A program made the translations under genes and the position numbers. DNA of 64,000 nt from Flammeovirgaceae bacterium SG7u.111 (GTDB lineage Bacteria; Bacteroidota; Bacteroidia; Cytophagales; Flammeovirgaceae): contig CP139021.1 in NCBI GenBank assembly GCA_034044135.1, positions 5,223,635-5,287,634 on the forward strand. The letters are read 5' to 3'. The notes below the pieces were generated by a model. The model had not been told where the DNA came from, did no database searches, and saw only the letters and a program-made list of their open reading frames with translations. Positions 16,895 to 26,194 of this stretch are shown here, in pieces (position 1 is the first letter of the stretch; the number at the start of each line of letters is the position of its first letter).

Positions 16895-19438
16895 ATGAAT
16901 ACAAAGAATAAATTTGACATACGCTGGCTGGCAACCATGGCATGGCGCGATAGCCGAAAAAATCGCGGTAGGCTTTTGCTTTTCACCTCGTCCATCATTT
17001 TGGGTATAGCCGCCTTGGTAGCCATCAATTCCTTTGGCGATAACCTCAGCGAGAACATCGAAGGCGAGGCAAAAGGCTTGATAGGGGCAGATTTCGTCCT
17101 TACCGATAGGCAAGCTCTCAGCGATTCGGTGAGCGAAATAATCGACTCGGTGATGATAGAGCACGCCTCGGAAATCAGCTTTGCCTCCATGGCGCAGTTC
17201 AGTAGCACAGGTGGTACAAGGTTGGTGCAAATTAGAGCACTGGAAGGTGATTTCCCCTTTTATGGTCAGATTGAAACAAACCCTGCAACGGCTTCTAGGT
17301 CGTTCCGCACAGGAAAAAGTGCCTTGGTGGACAATACCTTGCTTGTGCAGTTTGGTGCAAAAGTGGGGGAAACAGTGAAAGTTGGGGGAATTGAGTTTGT
17401 GATAGAAGGTGCGCTGGTAAAAGCTCCTGGGGAAGCGGGAATTACCGCCACAGTAGCCCCGTCGGTGTATATCCCCATGGAATATTTGGACGAAACAGAG
17501 TTGATACAAAAAGGCAGCCGCATTACTTATAAGAATTACTACAAATTCCCAGCAAACTACGATGTAGAAGCCTATGCCGAAGCCCGAGAAGATATTTTCA
17601 AGAAAGAAGGAGTCCGCTACGAGACAGTAGAAAAGCGGAAAAAAAGCGTAGGAAGAGCATTTTCCAACCTCACCCAATTCTTGAATCTCGTGGGGTTTGT
17701 CGCCTTGCTATTGGGGTGCGTGGGAGTGGCTAGTGCCGTCCATATTTACATAAAAGAAAAACTAACTACCGTTGCCGTGTTGCGCTGCATGGGCGTACAA
17801 GGCATGCAAGCCTTCTTTATCTTCATGATCCAGATTGTGAGCATGGGCTTCTTGGGTTCCATAGTGGGGGCGCTGCTCGGAAGCGTGGTGCAGCTTGCCC
17901 TACCCGCCGTGCTGCAAAGCTTTTTGCCCTTCGAGGTAGAGTTTAGTATTTCCATCACAGCCATATTGGGCGGAGTACTTACAGGGCTGCTAGTCTCTAT
18001 TTTATTCGCTTTGCCTCCTTCCCTCAAGATCAGAACAGTTTCCCCGCTCAGAGCCTTGCGGAGCTCCTACGACGAAAACACCAAAACCGATTGGATAAAA
18101 ATAGGCGTATATGCCGCCATCGTACTCTTCATTATCGGTTTCTCCTACTTACAAATTGGCGATGTGCAAGACGCCTTTTTCTTCACCCTTTTCCTTGCCC
18201 TTGCCTTTGGTTTGCTCACGGGAGTTGCCCAACTGCTTATGTGGGCAGTGAAGAGATATTTCCCCGTTTCTTGGAGCTACATATGGCGACAAGGCATCGC
18301 CAATCTTTTCCGCCCCAACAACCAGACAATCATCCTTATTGTGTCGGTAGGGTTGGGAACGGCGCTGATTTCCACACTCTTTTTTGTACAGGGAATGCTG
18401 CTCGACCAGCTCAACTTTGCCGGAAGCGGAGGGCAGCCCAACATGGTGCTGTTCGACATCCAAACACCCCAAAAAGAGGAACTTAAAGAGCTAACCAAAT
18501 CCCATGATTTGCCCATAATCTCCGAAGTACCCATCGTGACCATGCGACTAAGCACTATCAATGGGATTACCAAAGAACAAAACATGGCGGATAGCACTTC
18601 TGAGTACAAAGACTGGGCTTTTGGAAGAGAATTTAGAAACACCTACCGCGATTCGCTCATCGAATCGGAAACGACCGTAGAGGGAACTTGGCGCAGCGAA
18701 GTATCACCTTCCTCCGATTCCATCTATGTTTCGTTCGAAGAGCGCTTTGCTAAAAGAATGGGAGTAAAAATGGGCGATGAACTGGTGTTCGATGTACAGG
18801 GAACACCCGTAAAAACCTATGTAGGGCACATGCGAGAGGTAGATTGGAACAGGGTATCTACCAATTTCCTAGTGGTATTTCCCAAAGGCGTGTTGGAATA
18901 TGCCCCACAGTTCCACGTGCTCATCACCAAAGTCCCATCCGATGAGGCTTCCGCTTCCTTCCAACAAGAAGTCGTAAGCAAGTTCCCCAACGTCTCCATC
19001 ATCGACCTCAACCTTATCCTCAAGACCGTGGACGAAGTACTGGGACAAGTGTCCTTTGTGATCCGCTTTATGGCGCTATTTAGTATTGTGACAGGGTTGC
19101 TAGTTCTTACTGGCTCAGTCATTATCAGCAAGTTTCAGCGCATACAAGAAAGCGTGCTGCTCCGCACCTTGGGGGCAAACCGCAAGCAAGTACTCCGCAT
19201 CAATGCCCTAGAGTATTTGTTCTTGGGAGGCTTGGCCGCACTTTCAGGCATTGTGCTTGCCCTGGGTAGCAGCTGGGCCTTGGCCGTCTTCAACTTCGAC
19301 GCACCCTTTAGCCCAGACATCGGCACCGCCCTTTTGGTCTTTATCAGTATCACCCTACTCACCATGGGCATCGGTATGCTCAATAGCCGTGGCGTGTTGA
19401 ATAAGCCACCGTTAGAAGTGTTGAGGTCGGAAGTGTAA
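16895..19438 (+). CDS. Large ABC transporter permease with two FtsX domains (YbbP-like)
   Basis: An 847-residue inner-membrane protein. An N-terminal helix (residues about 27-45, LLFTSSIILGIAALVAINSF) leads into a periplasmic MacB-PCD-like domain. A first FtsX block of helices is near residues 265-400, further helices near 405-450 and 475-500, a second periplasmic domain at about 510-690, and a second FtsX block at about 710-840 ending MLNSRGVLNKPPLEVLRSEV. This duplicated layout matches YbbP-type permeases, which have the ATPase as a separate neighbour. Substrate unknown; lipoprotein or lipid handling is inferred. A terminator follows 41 nt downstream. Confidence 0.9.
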   Translation: MNTKNKFDIRWLATMAWRDSRKNRGRLLLFTSSIILGIAALVAINSFGDNLSENIEGEAKGLIGADFVLTDRQALSDSVSEIIDSVMIEHASEISFASMAQFSSTGGTRLVQIRALEGDFPFYGQIETNPATASRSFRTGKSALVDNTLLVQFGAKVGETVKVGGIEFVIEGALVKAPGEAGITATVAPSVYIPMEYLDETELIQKGSRITYKNYYKFPANYDVEAYAEAREDIFKKEGVRYETVEKRKKSVGRAFSNLTQFLNLVGFVALLLGCVGVASAVHIYIKEKLTTVAVLRCMGVQGMQAFFIFMIQIVSMGFLGSIVGALLGSVVQLALPAVLQSFLPFEVEFSISITAILGGVLTGLLVSILFALPPSLKIRTVSPLRALRSSYDENTKTDWIKIGVYAAIVLFIIGFSYLQIGDVQDAFFFTLFLALAFGLLTGVAQLLMWAVKRYFPVSWSYIWRQGIANLFRPNNQTIILIVSVGLGTALISTLFFVQGMLLDQLNFAGSGGQPNMVLFDIQTPQKEELKELTKSHDLPIISEVPIVTMRLSTINGITKEQNMADSTSEYKDWAFGREFRNTYRDSLIESETTVEGTWRSEVSPSSDSIYVSFEERFAKRMGVKMGDELVFDVQGTPVKTYVGHMREVDWNRVSTNFLVVFPKGVLEYAPQFHVLITKVPSDEASASFQQEVVSKFPNVSIIDLNLILKTVDEVLGQVSFVIRFMALFSIVTGLLVLTGSVIISKFQRIQESVLLRTLGANRKQVLRINALEYLFLGGLAALSGIVLALGSSWALAVFNFDAPFSPDIGTALLVFISITLLTMGIGMLNSRGVLNKPPLEVLRSEV

Positions 19439-19479
19439 AGCTGAGTTACAAGTTTCACGTTGCGTGTTGCAAGGTTAAA

Positions 19480-19520
19480 AAAACAGTAGCTCGACCTTTG
19501 AGAGGTTGAGCTACTGTTTT
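19480..19520. terminator. Bidirectional intrinsic terminator
   Basis: An 18-bp stem (19480-19497 with 19503-19520, one G-T wobble) closes a 5-nt loop. The stem ends in TTTT on the plus strand and in a run of T on the minus strand. It serves the permease gene on the plus strand and could also serve the TlpA-like gene on the minus strand. The following 19521-19590 carry further short repeats (CGCTCCGCTGGAGC, GCCTCTCACGAGGC). Confidence 0.85.
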
Positions 19521-19642
19521 ACCTGATAAATCTGAGGTCCGCTCCGCTGGAGCTTTATTTTACTACAAACAGATCGCCTCTCACGAGGCTAAAAGATGGA
19601 ACAAATACAAACGGTATTCCTTTTTACTGACACTACAGAAGT

Positions 19643-20821
19643 TTATTTATCTGAAATCACTAATAATTCTATTTCCTTTTCCTCCTCAACCAACTCCAAC
19701 CCTAATATTTCCAACTCTTTATGGATATTACCTGGGTCTTCTTCATACCATTTCAATTCTATATCGTATAACCCTTCCAGCCCTGTTCCATCACAGACAA
19801 TTTCACTGAGCTGTGATTGTAAAAAATCTGAAATAGTACTGCTAGGAGCATTTATCATCGACAATCCTTGACTACTTGAACTACTTACACTTTCTACTCT
19901 ATCAGCCTTTTTCAATGCAACCGTTCGTCCTTCAATTACCTTAAGTACTTTTACTTTCATCATTTCCTTTTTTACCTCTGCTTTGTACTCATCAAAGTAA
20001 ATCGCCAATTGCTGTTTCATAATCTCAAATCGTCGGTCAGACAATTCCGCAGGAATTATCATTTCAAAACAATACCTATTATGCTTTTCCCAAGTCATAG
20101 CGGTAGTATCCGCTATTTCTATTACAGTTCTAATTTGACTAGGAAAACCATAGGCGATTTCATAAAACTTTTGAGGCAAAGAATTTGTCACTACAATTCT
20201 ACCCGCTCCGGTGGAGTGAAAGCCGGGAATACCTTGTTGGTAAGGAAGAAAAGTGACCTGAAAATTAACATTCTCACTTCCAGAGAGTGGTTTTGAAGGG
20301 TTAAACCCTATAACTTCTTTCTTTTCTTCTAAGGATATAACTTCTCCTGAAACCAGCTTGTTTATCACTTCTTTGGTAATGTTATTAGGAAAAGTAACCG
20401 CTCTAACTACGCCTTTTTTATCTATAAGTACCGTGTGAGGAATTACCCTATGTGGAAATGACTTGCCGAGCTGCCTGCTGCTATCCAAGGCTATCGGTAA
20501 GCTAATTGAAAAATTTTCAATGAACCTATTAATTCTTTCTTCTTTTTCATCGGTTACTGTTATCACCTGTAGCTCTTCTACAAATTCTTTTTGCAGTTCT
20601 TCCAAATGGGTAAACCCTTTGATACAGGGCGAACACCATGTTGCCCAAAAATCTATAATGACGACTTTTCCGCTAAAGTCCGAGAGTTTAGCAGAGACAT
20701 TGCTATAATTCAGCATTTTGGCAAAATCCAATTCAGGCGATTTTTTGCCTATTAGCGATGAATCTTGCCCAAAAAGGTTCAATGATGTGAGCACGAGGAG
20801 GAGAGTTACTAGTTTTTTCAT
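19643..20821 (-). CDS. TlpA-like thioredoxin fused to a DUF3738-like domain
   Basis: A 392-residue periplasmic protein from the ATG at 20819-20821, where MKKLVTLLLVLTSLNLFGQ is a clean signal peptide; the 22-residue upstream extension is discarded. Residues about 25-170 are a TlpA/ResA thioredoxin domain with redox motif FWATWCSPCIKG and cis-Pro region RVIPHTVLID. Residues about 185-390 resemble DUF3738 (TIGR03435): FHSTGAGRIVVTNSL, a middle helix, then GTGLEGLYDIELKWYEE and a closing LGLELVEEEKEIELLVISD. The fused architecture suggests thiol-disulfide work tethered to a binding domain. Function of DUF3738 is unknown. Confidence 0.85.
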   Translation of the reverse strand: MKKLVTLLLVLTSLNLFGQDSSLIGKKSPELDFAKMLNYSNVSAKLSDFSGKVVIIDFWATWCSPCIKGFTHLEELQKEFVEELQVITVTDEKEERINRFIENFSISLPIALDSSRQLGKSFPHRVIPHTVLIDKKGVVRAVTFPNNITKEVINKLVSGEVISLEEKKEVIGFNPSKPLSGSENVNFQVTFLPYQQGIPGFHSTGAGRIVVTNSLPQKFYEIAYGFPSQIRTVIEIADTTAMTWEKHNRYCFEMIIPAELSDRRFEIMKQQLAIYFDEYKAEVKKEMMKVKVLKVIEGRTVALKKADRVESVSSSSSQGLSMINAPSSTISDFLQSQLSEIVCDGTGLEGLYDIELKWYEEDPGNIHKELEILGLELVEEEKEIELLVISDK

Positions 20822-20930
20822 GTTATCTTCTTCTAATTTAAACAATGTAAGTAAGTTTAAAACAAAGAATAGGCCATTCGTTCTCAACTCACAACTTTAG
20901 CTCAAGATTAGTCTTAAAAACAACAGCTTG

Positions 20931-21794
20931 TTACTCCCCCTCCATCAACAACAGCAGCTCTTTCTTCACCAGCCCATAGTTTTTCCACGGAATAAAATGC
21001 GTCATTTCGGGGTCTTCCACTAGTTTTAGCATTTTGGGTTTGATGTATTTTTTGCTCCAAGCCACATTTCCCTCAAAGGGTGCTAAAAAATCCTTTCCCC
21101 CATGCAAATGCACCACGGGAACAGTTATTTTTCCCCAATCTTCTTTTAGCAGGGCAAGCTCGGCTTTGTGGGCAAATTTCTCGTCCGTTGCCACCCTCAG
21201 CGGTTTTGAGGCCATCCAGCGGGTAAGCTTCCACTTTCCCAAATGCGCTATCCAGTAGATCGGTTCCGACTCCGGATCGTTCACCGGGGCAAGCATCATA
21301 ATTCCATCCACGGCATACATCGTCGCCATTTTCCCAACTATCGGACCTCCGTACGAATGCCCTATCAGGTAGATATGATCTTCCTTCGCCTCTTCCAATA
21401 CCTTCCCAATTATGATCGCCTGCTCTTGAATAGAAGTCACCGATTTGCCATAGCCCGAATGCCCATAGCCGGGCCTGTCCACTGTTACTATCCGGGCTTT
21501 TTCCAGCAAAACGCTATCGGTCAAAAAGCCAAAGAAGTCATCGCCGGCACCGGGAGCGCCATGCACAAACACCAGCAAATTCTCCTTGTTCCTTTCCGCT
21601 CCTGTTTCCACATAGCGCAGCTCGTTGGCATCGTGCGCCATTTTTTGCACCGAAGCCGCTACACCTTGCTCCTCAAAGTGCGCCAGTATTTTTTTGTCAG
21701 AAGTCTTGAGTCTCATACAGCCGTTGGTCAGTAGGGCAAGAAAAAGAGGGGAAAGCAGGGCAAAGCGAAGGATTTTCAACAGTTTTTGGGTCAT
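20931..21794 (-). CDS. Alpha/beta hydrolase
   Basis: A 287-residue protein with an N-terminal hydrophobic segment and a Cys (LLTNGCMRL), suggesting a lipoprotein or membrane-anchored enzyme. It has the oxyanion-hole motif FVHGAPGAGDDF, the nucleophile elbow LIGHSYGGPIV with the catalytic Ser, an acid in LHGGKDFLAPF and a His in MTHFIPW. The substrate cannot be told. The start ATG lies 3 nt from the stop of the small unknown gene upstream, so the two are an operon. Confidence 0.87.
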   Translation of the reverse strand: MTQKLLKILRFALLSPLFLALLTNGCMRLKTSDKKILAHFEEQGVAASVQKMAHDANELRYVETGAERNKENLLVFVHGAPGAGDDFFGFLTDSVLLEKARIVTVDRPGYGHSGYGKSVTSIQEQAIIIGKVLEEAKEDHIYLIGHSYGGPIVGKMATMYAVDGIMMLAPVNDPESEPIYWIAHLGKWKLTRWMASKPLRVATDEKFAHKAELALLKEDWGKITVPVVHLHGGKDFLAPFEGNVAWSKKYIKPKMLKLVEDPEMTHFIPWKNYGLVKKELLLLMEGE

Positions 21795-21797
21795 AAA

Positions 21798-22199
21798 TCA
21801 CTGAGATTTGAGCAAGTTGAGCTTTGTGAAAAACTTGGAATCGAGTGCATACGAAAAAGCATGCTGGGCAATGATAAAGTTTTCCCCGCTATAAATCGAC
21901 ACGCTCTTCTCCGAGACTTCCAAGCTCAATTTTGCATAGGGCAGCACCCAAGCAAAGGTCTCCAGCCTTGAGCGAAACCGAATGATCACGCCCTTGCCTC
22001 GAAGCTCTATGTTGCAAGTATTACGGTATTTGTCCAGTTTCAAAAGCCCCTCTAGCTCGGGGCTGCATTGGGTAATCAGCAATTGTTGCGAGCCGGTCCC
22101 CTTCATTTTTATCGCTTCCCAAAAGCTAAAAGCCCGCCCCACCGCAAGGTCGATTTCCTTCGTCACCTCTTTGTCTTTGTACGTCACATTTCTGATCAT
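21798..22199 (-). CDS. Small unknown protein upstream of the hydrolase
   Basis: A 133-residue soluble protein, unrecognised, without signal peptide. It is mostly beta-strand-like with one helix (DLAVGRAFSFWEAIKM) and polar loops (KGVIIRFRSRLETFAWVLPY). It is followed 3 nt later by the alpha/beta hydrolase, so coding potential is supported by operon structure and an ATG start. No function can be assigned. Confidence 0.65.
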   Translation of the reverse strand: MIRNVTYKDKEVTKEIDLAVGRAFSFWEAIKMKGTGSQQLLITQCSPELEGLLKLDKYRNTCNIELRGKGVIIRFRSRLETFAWVLPYAKLSLEVSEKSVSIYSGENFIIAQHAFSYALDSKFFTKLNLLKSQ

Positions 22200-22373
22200 G
22201 CCAGCTGTTTTTTTTACCCATTAACACCATTTCCGAGCCTGTTGTTTGGGAATGGGTTGGTTTAAGAGGATTACTAGGGCGCACTCACGCAAAAAGCCTG
22301 ACCCGGGTGGTCAAGCCGCCCCACGCACCAGCCTCTTCGGTCTTGCCCTACCCTCTTTCCCCAGTGCGCAAAA

Positions 22374-22592
22374 ATCGTTTTCTTCTTTATTACCTCCTTC
22401 TATTTCGAAATATCGTTTTATCGCCTTAGCCGCAATGCATTGCAGTATTAGCTTCGATTCATCGTCCATTCAATTCCTAGCCAAGGCGTGCCTTGGCTCT
22501 ACGGTTTTACATATCATTTTCTTCTTTATTACCTCCTTCTATTTCGAAATATCGTTTTATCGTCTTAGCCGCAATGCATTGCGGCTCTACAG
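22374..22592. repeat. 70-bp direct repeat plus REP-like palindromes
   Basis: Copy 1 at 22374-22443 and copy 2 at 22513-22582 are 70 nt each and differ at only two positions; both contain CTTCTTTATTACCTCC and CGAAATATCG and end in GCCGCAATGCATTGC. Between them a REP-like palindrome at 22476-22504 has core CTAGCCAAGGCGTGCCTTGG. Copy 2 continues into an intact palindrome GCCGCAATGCATTGCGGC with CTCTACAG (22563-22592), while copy 1 lacks the second half of the flank. The spacer 22200-22785 otherwise holds no supported gene; the open frame at 22246-22698 is mostly repeat. Confidence 0.8.
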
Positions 22593-22785
22593 TTTTTCAT
22601 TTGCAAAAAAATCATTGAATCATCTCGAAATATTAAATCATCAATCCCCTTCCAACCCTCTCACTCTCTTGCAGGTCTTAGTTCTGCACCCCTTGTAACT
22701 TTCATCACCAACTTTCTTTTAAAGAAATTCTATTTTCACAATCAATTACCACATAAAGGTAGTTTACTAAAAAAACAATCAGCAC

Positions 22786-23925
22786 CTGAAAAAACTCATC
22801 ATTCATATAGTCCTCGTTCCCTTGTTGTTTTCCTGCGAAAGCTGGTTTGGTTCAAAAGAAGAGCCTACCAAGGAAAATGCTCCTTACGATCTGGCGGCGG
22901 ATATCCCTTCCTACTTCAGCCAGAACTACGAAATTCCGGCTGACAACCCACTTACAGTGGAAGGAATCGCCTTGGGGCGAATGCTTTTTTACGAAACAAA
23001 ACTTTCGGGTGACAATTCGCAATCTTGCGCAAGCTGCCACAAACAGGAAAACGGGTTTTCCGACCCCAACCGCTTTAGCGAGGGAATTGATGGTGAAGAT
23101 GGGACAAAAAATGCGATGGCACTCGCTAATTTGCTCTGGCAGCGAAAATTCTTTTGGGATGGACGAGCCAGCAGCCTCGAAGAGCAAGCTCTATTGCCCA
23201 TTCAAGACCCTATTGAAATGCACCAAAGTTTGGAAGCTTCCGTGGCGAAACTTGAAGCAGAGCAGCAATACCTCGACCAGTTTGAGCTTGCCTTTGGGGA
23301 AAAGGGTATTTCTGCCGAAAAAATAGGCAAAGCCCTTGCCCAGTTTGAGCGGACGATGATCTCGGCTAATTCCAAATACGACCAATATTTGCGAGGGGAA
23401 TACGAACCTACGGCAAAGGAACTCTTGGGCATCGAGCTGTTTTTCATTCACCCTATTTCCGAAATTGGACTGCGGGGCGGAAACTGCGGGGACTGCCACC
23501 TCGGTCCTATGACCCATGGCGACCTCAACGATTTCCAAGGCTTCCACAACAATGGGCTGGACGAAGACGGGAACCTCAACATCGGCTTGAAAAAAACAAC
23601 GGGAAAGGAAGAAGACTTGGGGAAATTCAAAGCTCCTTCACTCAGAAATATCGCCCTTACCGCGCCCTACATGCACGACGGAAGATTTCAGACCTTGGAA
23701 GAAGTACTCGACCACTATAACGAACACGTGAACCAAAGCGCAACGCTCGACCCGCTCATCATTGAAGCCAGCAACGAGAAGGTTTTCCCCAACGAACCTA
23801 TCAAGCTACACCTAGCCCAAGAAGAGAAAGAAGCAATTTTGGCATTTTTGCACATGCTCACCGATGAAACCTTCATTACCAACGAACGATTTTCCAATCC
23901 TTTTGAAACCACTGAAACGAAATGA
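22786..23925 (+). CDS. Di-heme cytochrome c peroxidase/MauG-family lipoprotein (MbnH-like), probable CTG start
   Basis: The frame codes a di-heme peroxidase with two CxxCH haem sites, CASCH and CGDCH, plus family blocks IALGRMLFYETKLS, FWDGRASSLEEQ and APYMHDGRFQTLEEVLDHY. No ATG exists at a sensible place. Reading from a CTG at 22786 gives [M]KKLIIHIVLVPLLFSC, a textbook lipoprotein signal, in a protein of 379 residues; a TTG at 22822 would cut the signal off. The stop overlaps the next start (ATGA, 23922-23925). That partner is MbnP-like, so this may be an MbnH-type enzyme that modifies its partner rather than a simple peroxide scavenger (inference). Confidence 0.88.
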   Translation: MKKLIIHIVLVPLLFSCESWFGSKEEPTKENAPYDLAADIPSYFSQNYEIPADNPLTVEGIALGRMLFYETKLSGDNSQSCASCHKQENGFSDPNRFSEGIDGEDGTKNAMALANLLWQRKFFWDGRASSLEEQALLPIQDPIEMHQSLEASVAKLEAEQQYLDQFELAFGEKGISAEKIGKALAQFERTMISANSKYDQYLRGEYEPTAKELLGIELFFIHPISEIGLRGGNCGDCHLGPMTHGDLNDFQGFHNNGLDEDGNLNIGLKKTTGKEEDLGKFKAPSLRNIALTAPYMHDGRFQTLEEVLDHYNEHVNQSATLDPLIIEASNEKVFPNEPIKLHLAQEEKEAILAFLHMLTDETFITNERFSNPFETTETK

Positions 23926-24716
23926 AACCTTTTATAAAAAACACAAACACCCGTCATGCCGTGCTCCGACACGGTATCTCCTTCCTATTGATACTTGGGG
24001 CTTTACTTTCCATCAGCTCTTGCAGCAACAACGACGAAGTGCCCGGCGAGGGAATGCTTACGCTGGAAATAGCTAACCTTTTTGACGGCGATCCGCTAGA
24101 ACTGGACAGCAAAACCTATCAGAATGAGCTAGGGCAAGAATTTTCCATCCAAGAGTTTAAGTTTTACCTCAGCAATGTGAAGCTGCGCAACTCCGCTACG
24201 GGGGCAGTTTATACCGAGCCAGAAAGCTACCATTTGGTAAGCCGAAAAGATGCTACCCACCTGTTTGAAATTGAAATAGAAGAAGTGACAGCAGGGCAAT
24301 ACGACCAGCTAGAATTTTCCATAGGCGTTGACCCGACCCGCAACCTTTCCCTCGACAACATCGGCGACCTCGACCCTTCCAACAACATGGCTTGGGACTG
24401 GAACACGGGCTACAAATTTTTGCTGCTGGAGGGCAAATATTCCCCCAAAGACGGCTCGGATGATAAAGGCTTGATCTTCCACGTAGGTTCGGATGCCAAC
24501 TATCGCACCGTTACCCTGCCCATCAGCTCAGGCAGCGATGCTAAGTTCGAACTCAAAGGTGGGCAATCCAACGCCATCAAGCTTGATATTGAAGTATCTG
24601 AAATCTTCAAAAACCCTACTTCAGTCGATTTCGATACCGACAACGTGGTGATGTTCGAAGGGATTTCTGGAAAAGTGGCGGATAATTATAGTAAGATGGT
24701 GAGTGTGGGGGAGTGA
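23922..24716 (+). CDS. MbnP-like lipoprotein
   Basis: A 264-residue protein with a signal sequence and lipobox (ALLSISSCSNND). It shows the MbnP-family pattern: FSIQEFKFYLSNVKL, FSIGVDPTRN, then LDPSNNMAWDWNTGYKFLLLEG and a following FHVGSD. In studied MbnH/MbnP pairs the di-heme enzyme oxidises a tryptophan of MbnP, creating a copper site; the conserved tryptophans in MAWDWNTGY are visible here. The 4-nt overlap with the peroxidase gene indicates coupled synthesis. There is no methanobactin gene nearby, so a general periplasmic or surface copper-handling role is inferred. Confidence 0.85.
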   Translation: MKPFIKNTNTRHAVLRHGISFLLILGALLSISSCSNNDEVPGEGMLTLEIANLFDGDPLELDSKTYQNELGQEFSIQEFKFYLSNVKLRNSATGAVYTEPESYHLVSRKDATHLFEIEIEEVTAGQYDQLEFSIGVDPTRNLSLDNIGDLDPSNNMAWDWNTGYKFLLLEGKYSPKDGSDDKGLIFHVGSDANYRTVTLPISSGSDAKFELKGGQSNAIKLDIEVSEIFKNPTSVDFDTDNVVMFEGISGKVADNYSKMVSVGE

Positions 24717-24791
24717 AAAACTAACCACGTTAGTGTAGGTTCTTCGGAGAATTGCACCTGCGCTTTACATCGGTTTACGGTATATTTGCCC

Positions 24792-25979
24792 ATGCATTTA
24801 TATTATCAATATCCTTACACAACCGTCATTGTTTCTATAGTTCTGCTGAACTTGATCATTAAAGCAGTAGCCAATATGGAGCAATCACCTTTAGCATTTT
24901 TGCTCCTAGGGATGATTTCGCTCATTGGGCGGGCTTTCAGTCCCTTTGCAGGGGCGGTGGACAAGGAGCTTTCGGACAACTATTATTTTTCCCGGAATAA
25001 ACAAGCTATACGTTATAGCCCAATGGGAAATTGGTTTGAACTTGGCAACGCCAAAATGGATGCTGACCCAAATTCCTTCAAGGTGCTGGCACGCAACTTT
25101 GCCAAGGACAAAGACCATCTGTATTACAAATCATCTATTATAGACCAAGAAGCAGACAAAGAATCGCTGAGGGTGGTAGACGATTATTATTGCTTAGACA
25201 AAAACCATGTGTATGTCCCTGCCGAGTATGTTTACAGCCCGTTTGATGAACCGGATGAAAACCCAGATCCAAAGGCGAAACTGCACCGAATTGAAAAAGC
25301 CAACCCTACTACTTACGAACCAATAAATGATGATTGGGCAAAGGACGATCGTCATTTTTTTTACCGTCACAAATTTGTCGATGTGGAGTATGAAAGCTTT
25401 GAGATAATCAACAAGAACTTTTGCAAAGACAGCAAATGTGTTTGGATGCAAAACGATAACGACCTGATTGCTTCTGACATAGATCCCTCTGCTACCCGAA
25501 AACTGAATAAAAGCCTAATTGCAGACCAATTGCATATCTATGACTTTAAGATGTACGTGGAAAACGAGCTGGCAAATAAGTTGTTTGCATACGCTTATGA
25601 GGACCTTTCCTCCTTTGAGGACTTGGATGAAGACTATTTTATATTTGACGACAAAGTGGTTTATCAAAACAACTACTTGGAGGGTGCGCATGCCGCTACG
25701 TTTGAAGTGATGGACCCAACGTATTATGCGAGGGACAAAAACCATATTTACTACGCTGGCCTGCCCATGGAGCATGTTGATATTGAAAGCTTTGAATTAT
25801 TTGAGTACGCCTGTTATGCAAAAGACAAAAATCATATTTATGCCGAAGGCAAGATATTAAAAGAAGCTGACCTCGCCACCTTTGGTCCGCTCAACGATGA
25901 TTCCCTAATTTATAAAGACAAAAACCATCAGTATCGGGGAAATGAAATCCTTGCGAAGGAAGAGGAAGTAAAAGGTTGA
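24792..25979 (+). CDS. DKNYY-repeat protein
   Basis: A 395-residue protein from the ATG at 24792. Two N-terminal hydrophobic helices (residues about 10-30 and 36-52) anchor it. The rest consists of about eight repeats of the DKNYY type, each around the pattern D-K-[DN]-H-x-[YF]-Y: KDKDHLYYKS, DKNHVYVPA, DDRHFFYRH, DKNHIYYAG, DKNHIYAEG and DKNHQYRGN, with F/L-containing spacers. DKNYY proteins are predicted repeat scaffolds of unknown function. A TATATTTG box at 24781-24788 sits only 3 nt before the ATG. Confidence 0.85.
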   Translation: MHLYYQYPYTTVIVSIVLLNLIIKAVANMEQSPLAFLLLGMISLIGRAFSPFAGAVDKELSDNYYFSRNKQAIRYSPMGNWFELGNAKMDADPNSFKVLARNFAKDKDHLYYKSSIIDQEADKESLRVVDDYYCLDKNHVYVPAEYVYSPFDEPDENPDPKAKLHRIEKANPTTYEPINDDWAKDDRHFFYRHKFVDVEYESFEIINKNFCKDSKCVWMQNDNDLIASDIDPSATRKLNKSLIADQLHIYDFKMYVENELANKLFAYAYEDLSSFEDLDEDYFIFDDKVVYQNNYLEGAHAATFEVMDPTYYARDKNHIYYAGLPMEHVDIESFELFEYACYAKDKNHIYAEGKILKEADLATFGPLNDDSLIYKDKNHQYRGNEILAKEEEVKG

Positions 25980-26194
25980 GGATGATTTATCTTGTTATAG
26001 GATTAGTTTCATTTTTCTAACTCTTAGGATAATCTAGAAGCAAGAGCCTCTGCCATTTTTGGCAAGCCTAATCCCCATCGGTTTTGAGGCAGGCAACTAA
26101 CGCTGTTAGTACACCACTCTTCAAATTTTTTCTTCGAATCAGGAAGAAGTCAGGGGTTATTCGGTGGCTGGCACATCTTATGATAGGACTTTCT

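Noticed and set aside
16748-17677. 309-residue open frame antisense to the ABC ATPase and permease genes
   Set aside because: The overlapping plus-strand genes have clear family motifs; this frame has none and is rich in Cys/His from antisense reading.
22246-22698. 150-residue open frame on the plus strand
   Set aside because: It runs through the 70-bp direct repeats and REP palindromes and has a repeated low-complexity translation; not a credible protein.
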